Assembly: GCA_004293265.1 (NCBI GenBank)
Contig: RDXZ01000020.1
Location: 1-53,004, forward strand
Direction of reading: 5' to 3'
DNA from: Bacteroidota bacterium
GTDB taxonomy: Bacteria; Bacteroidota; Bacteroidia; Cytophagales; Microscillaceae
Length of the DNA stretch: 53,004 bases
The notes under the pieces were generated by a model. That model was not told the DNA's origin. It worked only from the letters and a program-made list of their open reading frames with translations, and searched no databases. Shown one piece after another: positions 49,453 to 53,004 of the stretch (positions within the stretch are counted from its first letter, which is position 1; each line of letters begins with the position of its first letter). A program made the translations under genes and the position numbers.

Positions 49453-51051
49453 ATGAAATTACAATCAACTTTCTTCATTTTTTTCATTTATTTTTTTCAT
49501 TTATCTTATCAATTAACTGCTCAATTTGTATTGACTGAGCATCACGAATATATTTTAGATGATTTCAAGCCTGATGAATTTGAAGTTTTGTCTTTGGGAG
49601 AAGATGGAATTTTGGTATATAAAATCCTTGATAATGGTGAATATTCTAAACAAAAACAATTTGTTTTTGAAAAATTAGACACAAATCTTGTCGTCAAAAC
49701 GACACACAAAACAGGTTTACCTTTTCATTTTTCAGAAAAACATCAAATTTATTTAGACGGAAAAGAATATTTATATTTGTTGAGCCGCCCTGATTCAGAT
49801 AAAAAAGTGGTTGTTTTTAGACTTAATATTCCAAATTTTACTTCAGAAACTTTTGATATTACGTTACCTAATCGTTTTTTTTTGAATACATTTAAAGCCA
49901 TTGGCGATGAATTATATTTATTAGGTGATGCCAATGACAATGAAGTTGGCATAGGTTTTAATTTTATTAGCAAAACACAAAAAATTTTACCTAATTTTTT
50001 TGATAAAGATGATGAATTAAATAATTTTTTGCCTAATCCATTGAGCCAACAAATGATTTTTGGACTATCAGATGACCGCTCTCGCGTGTGCGATTTTTCG
50101 TTAAAACCTTATTCGGCTTTGATTGGAGAGCAAAAAAGAATTAATATCAAAGCACCTGAACGAGAACAAGAAAAAAAAACGTTTAAAAATTGGCGTTTGT
50201 ATCCACTTTCTGCTACTTCGTTTTTTATTTTTGGTGGATATTCTTTGGATTGTTCGAATGATTTGACAGGTACTTTTTCTATTTTGGTGGATAATCAAGT
50301 CCAAAAACGTTCTTTATATAAACCTTTTTTTGATTTTTTTAATATTTATAGGCATTATTCTGAAAGAAAAGCCATTAAATTAGAAACCAAAAGGGAAGAG
50401 ATGAGAAAACAAGGAAAACAAAAAAATATTACCAAAAAAATGTATGCTCACCCACAATTATACGAATTTGGAGAGCAAGTTGTGTTTGTGATGGAAAATT
50501 ATTATCAACAAACTAATAACAATACGCTCAATAGTAATTTTAGACCTTTTAATCCTATATTTTATAATCCTTATCCGCGTTGGCAAAATCCTACGACTAC
50601 TCCTGTCAATTATATATATTCGAAGGCAATTTTGTGTGCGTGGAACAAAAAAGGAGAATATGTTTGGGATAATTTTATGAATTTAGAGGAATTAAATATC
50701 AAAAATTTAGAAGATAATTTATCTTTGGGACAATATGGAGATAGTTTGGTTTTGGCTTATACACACAACGAAAAAGTATTTTCAAAACTTATTCACAAAA
50801 GAAGAACTATCAAAGAACAAACAGAACAAAAATTGGAAGATTTGTATAAATCCAAATATAATATTACTAATCAAACCGATATAAAACTAAAAACTTGGTA
50901 CAAACAAAATTTTCTATTGATAAATGAAATAAGTGTTAGGTCAGGAGAAGGAAAAAAAACAATGTTTCAACTGCAAAAACTTACTTATCAATCTTTGCCT
51001 CTCACCGAAAAAGAAAAGAAAAAAATGAAAGTAAATAAGAAAAATAAATAA
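49453..51051 (+). CDS. Exported protein of unknown function (532 residues)
   Basis: I start at the ATG at 49453, giving a signal peptide (MKLQSTFFIFFIYFFHLSYQ, cleavage near residue 24). A frame opening 27 codons earlier at a TTG is rejected because its added residues lead into a second hydrophobic start. The mature part is beta-rich with repeated EFEVLSLGEDGILVYKI and LYLLSRPDSDKKVVVFRL type strands, suggesting a propeller-like fold. No family is recognised. The last residues are basic (KKKMKVNKKNK), and the DNA coding them is duplicated downstream (51146-51186) around repeat copy F. Confidence 0.75.
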   Translation: MKLQSTFFIFFIYFFHLSYQLTAQFVLTEHHEYILDDFKPDEFEVLSLGEDGILVYKILDNGEYSKQKQFVFEKLDTNLVVKTTHKTGLPFHFSEKHQIYLDGKEYLYLLSRPDSDKKVVVFRLNIPNFTSETFDITLPNRFFLNTFKAIGDELYLLGDANDNEVGIGFNFISKTQKILPNFFDKDDELNNFLPNPLSQQMIFGLSDDRSRVCDFSLKPYSALIGEQKRINIKAPEREQEKKTFKNWRLYPLSATSFFIFGGYSLDCSNDLTGTFSILVDNQVQKRSLYKPFFDFFNIYRHYSERKAIKLETKREEMRKQGKQKNITKKMYAHPQLYEFGEQVVFVMENYYQQTNNNTLNSNFRPFNPIFYNPYPRWQNPTTTPVNYIYSKAILCAWNKKGEYVWDNFMNLEELNIKNLEDNLSLGQYGDSLVLAYTHNEKVFSKLIHKRRTIKEQTEQKLEDLYKSKYNITNQTDIKLKTWYKQNFLLINEISVRSGEGKKTMFQLQKLTYQSLPLTEKEKKKMKVNKKNK

Positions 51052-51186
51052 AATAAAAGTAACTATTTAGGTTAATTTTGGTGCAAGCGTGGACGCTTGC
51101 ACCAGTGAGTATCTCGTGCAAGCGTCCACGCTTGCACGAAGTTGAGAAAAAAATGAAAGTAAATAAGAAAAATAAATAAAATAAAA
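51017..51186 (+). mobile_element. Palindromic element, family 1, copy F, with 42-bp flanking direct repeats
   Basis: The element is 51059-51144 (GTAACTATTTAGGTTA end at the left, GAAGTTG end at the right) with hairpins at 51081-51102 (GG) and 51116-51137 (CC). It lies between a perfect 42-bp direct repeat (51017-51058 and 51045-adjacent copy at 51145-51186). The left repeat contains the last codons and stop of the gene at 49453-51051, and the right repeat is the same gene end without the gene. Confidence 0.9.
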
Positions 51187-51287
51187 TATACAAAAATGAT
51201 TTTTTTATGCTAATTGTTTGTTATTTTATTTTATTTTTCTTAATTTTGAAAAAATAAAAATAATTCTATTCTAAAAAAAGAAAAATT

Positions 51288-52898
51288 ATGGCAAATTCTA
51301 ATATTGAAAATTACATCAAAAAAATCATGGAACTCCAGGAAGCAAAACAAAAAATTTCTGATGATGATTTGATTTCTATTGCAAAAGATTTAGATTTTGA
51401 TATCGAACTTATCAATCAAGCCCACAAAGATTGTATCAATAGAGGTACAAATTTTTTGAAATATAAAAATTTTGAAGATGCTAAATATGAATTTGAACAA
51501 GCATCGACTTTGAAACCAAATGATATCGAAACTTTATTTGGTTTAGCGAGTGCTTATGCAGGCAGGTACGAACAACGCGAAAAAATTCAGGACAAAGAAA
51601 AATCCATCGAATTGGCTACAAAATGCTTGCAAATTGCTCCCGATTATGATTTGGCGGCTCGCCTGATTAGTTTTTTGAAACAAAATAGACAAGCGTTATA
51701 TGAAGAAGAATCAAAACAATTGCCTGTCAATATAAACTATTATGCTATAGGTGCTTTGATTGGATTTATTATGTTGGCAGTGATTGGTTTTTTTATATTT
51801 TTGTTGTTGAAAGGAGAATCTAATCTTACAAATGGTAAAAAAATTATCGAACAAACCAAAATAGCCAAGCAAGAAATTTATCCCAGTACTCAAACTCAAA
51901 ACAAACACGCTGAATTATTAGTCAATGGCGCAAAAGGCTATGTTTTTTGGTTTATTTATTACATACAAGAAAGAAAAGATAATAATTTTGTCAGAAGTTA
52001 TTATGTAGATATTATCGATGTACCGAGTGGAAACAAACGTAAAAAATTGATGTTAGCAGAAAATTTGGCACTCACACAAAATCCATTCAAAGAGTGGATT
52101 TTTATGGGCAATAAATTATATACATACTTAGAGGCAAAAAAAGATGTGATTGGTTTTGATATATATTCGGGGGAAATTGTGGATAATAAAGCCATTTTAC
52201 AAAACAGATTTGCTGAATTGAGCGAAGGAATTGGTATTTTAGAATTTAGTCATCATTCAAAATATTGGTTAAAAATCGTGTTGCGTTCGGGAAAAGAATT
52301 TAGGTATAGTCCTTATTTTAACAAATTTTATAGTGAACAAAAAGCTAAATCTATCGAAAAAGATTATAGAAATAAAGAAGAATATCAAATTAAATCAAAT
52401 TGGGGAATTATAGAAGGCGAAGAAATGGCAAAAAATATAGTATTTTTCCAAGAAAAACTTAGCCCTTTTTATTTTTATGGCTATCGAAATGATTTGATAA
52501 ACCTTAGAGAAGAAAGGCTCAAAAGTCCAAATTATATACAAGTGAAAAAATCAGAAAATAAATTTTTAAGTCCAAAACTTTTATTTGGTGATGAAAATTT
52601 TGCCTTGATTTATCATTTGACTGAAATTGGAGAAGATGAAAAATCTATTTTGGCTTGTGTTGATGCTAAAACAGGAAAAACAAAATGGGAAATAAAAGAC
52701 CTCAAAAAATATATTTTTTTTAACGATATAACTAAAAATCAATACAATATCCATGCTGTTTTAAACCAAAATAAAGACAAAATAATTATGTATAATCCTT
52801 ATTTTATGGTAGAGGTCAAATCTGGTAGCACATTTTTTTGTTGTGAAATTGATGTCGAAAAAGGGAAAATAAATTGGGAAAAACAACTTTTACAATGA
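51288..52898 (+). CDS. TPR plus single-helix membrane protein with beta-rich C-terminus
   Basis: The 536-residue protein has an N-terminal helical region (1-45), a TPR pair (about 50-125: GTNFLKYKNFEDAKYEFEQA and FGLASAYAGRYEQ) and one membrane helix (about 150-175, GALIGFIMLAVIGFFIFLLL). A long C-terminal part follows, with sheet-like strands such as YVDIIDVPSGNKRKKL and ACVDAKTGKTKWEIKDL that recall PQQ-like propeller blades. No signal peptide is present, so the TPR side is likely cytosolic and the C-terminus periplasmic. The function is unknown. It is separate from the gene before it, with the repeat copy F between. Confidence 0.8.
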   Translation: MANSNIENYIKKIMELQEAKQKISDDDLISIAKDLDFDIELINQAHKDCINRGTNFLKYKNFEDAKYEFEQASTLKPNDIETLFGLASAYAGRYEQREKIQDKEKSIELATKCLQIAPDYDLAARLISFLKQNRQALYEEESKQLPVNINYYAIGALIGFIMLAVIGFFIFLLLKGESNLTNGKKIIEQTKIAKQEIYPSTQTQNKHAELLVNGAKGYVFWFIYYIQERKDNNFVRSYYVDIIDVPSGNKRKKLMLAENLALTQNPFKEWIFMGNKLYTYLEAKKDVIGFDIYSGEIVDNKAILQNRFAELSEGIGILEFSHHSKYWLKIVLRSGKEFRYSPYFNKFYSEQKAKSIEKDYRNKEEYQIKSNWGIIEGEEMAKNIVFFQEKLSPFYFYGYRNDLINLREERLKSPNYIQVKKSENKFLSPKLLFGDENFALIYHLTEIGEDEKSILACVDAKTGKTKWEIKDLKKYIFFNDITKNQYNIHAVLNQNKDKIIMYNPYFMVEVKSGSTFFCCEIDVEKGKINWEKQLLQ

Positions 52899-52908
52899 TT
52901 ATATGCCA

Positions 52909-52984
52909 ACTGGTTTAAGTATTTCCAAAAAAAATAAAAAAAAGTAAAACTGGCGCAAGTTTGAGCGCAGCGGAAACTTGTGCC
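52909..52984. repeat. ACTGGTTTAAG-type repeat, second copy
   Basis: ACTGGTTTAAG (52909-52919) is followed by an inverted pair GGCGCAAGTTT (52952-52962) and AAACTTGTGCC (52974-52984). It shares ends and interior layout with 2320-2387. The last 20 bases of the window show nothing else. Confidence 0.55.
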
Positions 52985-53004
52985 TCTGTATTAATAGAAG
53001 TCTC

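Overview
The window looks like a chromosome segment of a low-GC Bacteroidota, most likely a Cytophagales-type bacterium. The signs are the very AT-rich sequence, the putative TAnnTTTG-type -7 promoter boxes in front of many genes, the lack of strong Shine-Dalgarno sites, and families typical of the phylum (DUF1415, DUF2851, two-component-type propeller fused to SpoIIE, YceI lipoprotein, LytTR regulator, orphan SDR/MsrB/HNH cluster). No assignment to genus is possible from the sequence alone.

Layout. 1-2.4 kb: a partial minus-strand frame at the edge, a 119-residue unknown protein, and a KGGVGR-motif P-loop ATPase fused to TPRs (a conflict/signalling type NTPase). 2.4-24.9 kb: mostly core genes: DUF1415, a methyltransferase, YceI lipoprotein, MerC-like protein, DUF2851, a 1391-residue SNF2 helicase, an esterase, the N-terminal half of a split transketolase, a POT peptide transporter, NAD(P)HX repair enzyme Nnr, a MarR regulator, a propeller-SpoIIE phosphatase, a TPR protein and an SSS symporter. 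25.1-27.05 kb: acetyl-CoA synthetase (acs). 27.1-33.3 kb: an accessory block (TPR membrane protein, secreted TPR protein, SH3 lipoprotein-like secreted protein, a 48-residue basic peptide, a small membrane protein) bounded on the right by a second, diverged copy of the last 166 bp of acs. 33.7-37.4 kb: a restriction-modification locus: an HTH-double methyltransferase fusion overlapping tail to tail with a nuclease that carries two copies of a D-x9-E-x-K nuclease core. 37.4-39.8 kb: an unknown protein and a patatin-like phospholipase separated by repeats. 39.9-53 kb: LytTR response regulator, FkbM-like methyltransferase, SDR, MsrB, HNH nuclease, outer-membrane protein, LRR protein, a CAU-anticodon tRNA, lipoproteins, SecG, a NosL-like His-rich lipoprotein, and two unknown secreted or membrane proteins.

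The most unusual content is in the repeats and the junctions. A dispersed palindromic element (six good copies and one decayed) has a constant end GTAACTATTTAGG and two or three hairpins with arms GTGCAAGCGT/ACGCTTGCAC. One copy is flanked by a perfect 42-bp direct duplication of a gene's 3' end, another by a perfect 24-bp duplication that again includes a gene's 3' end, and two longer copies by 8-bp duplications. The 2-bp centre of a hairpin is inverted between copies. Together with the acs 3'-end duplication around the 27-33 kb block, the window shows three separate cases in which a gene 3' end was duplicated around inserted DNA. No transposase, integrase or RAYT gene is visible in the window, so whatever moves these elements acts from elsewhere.
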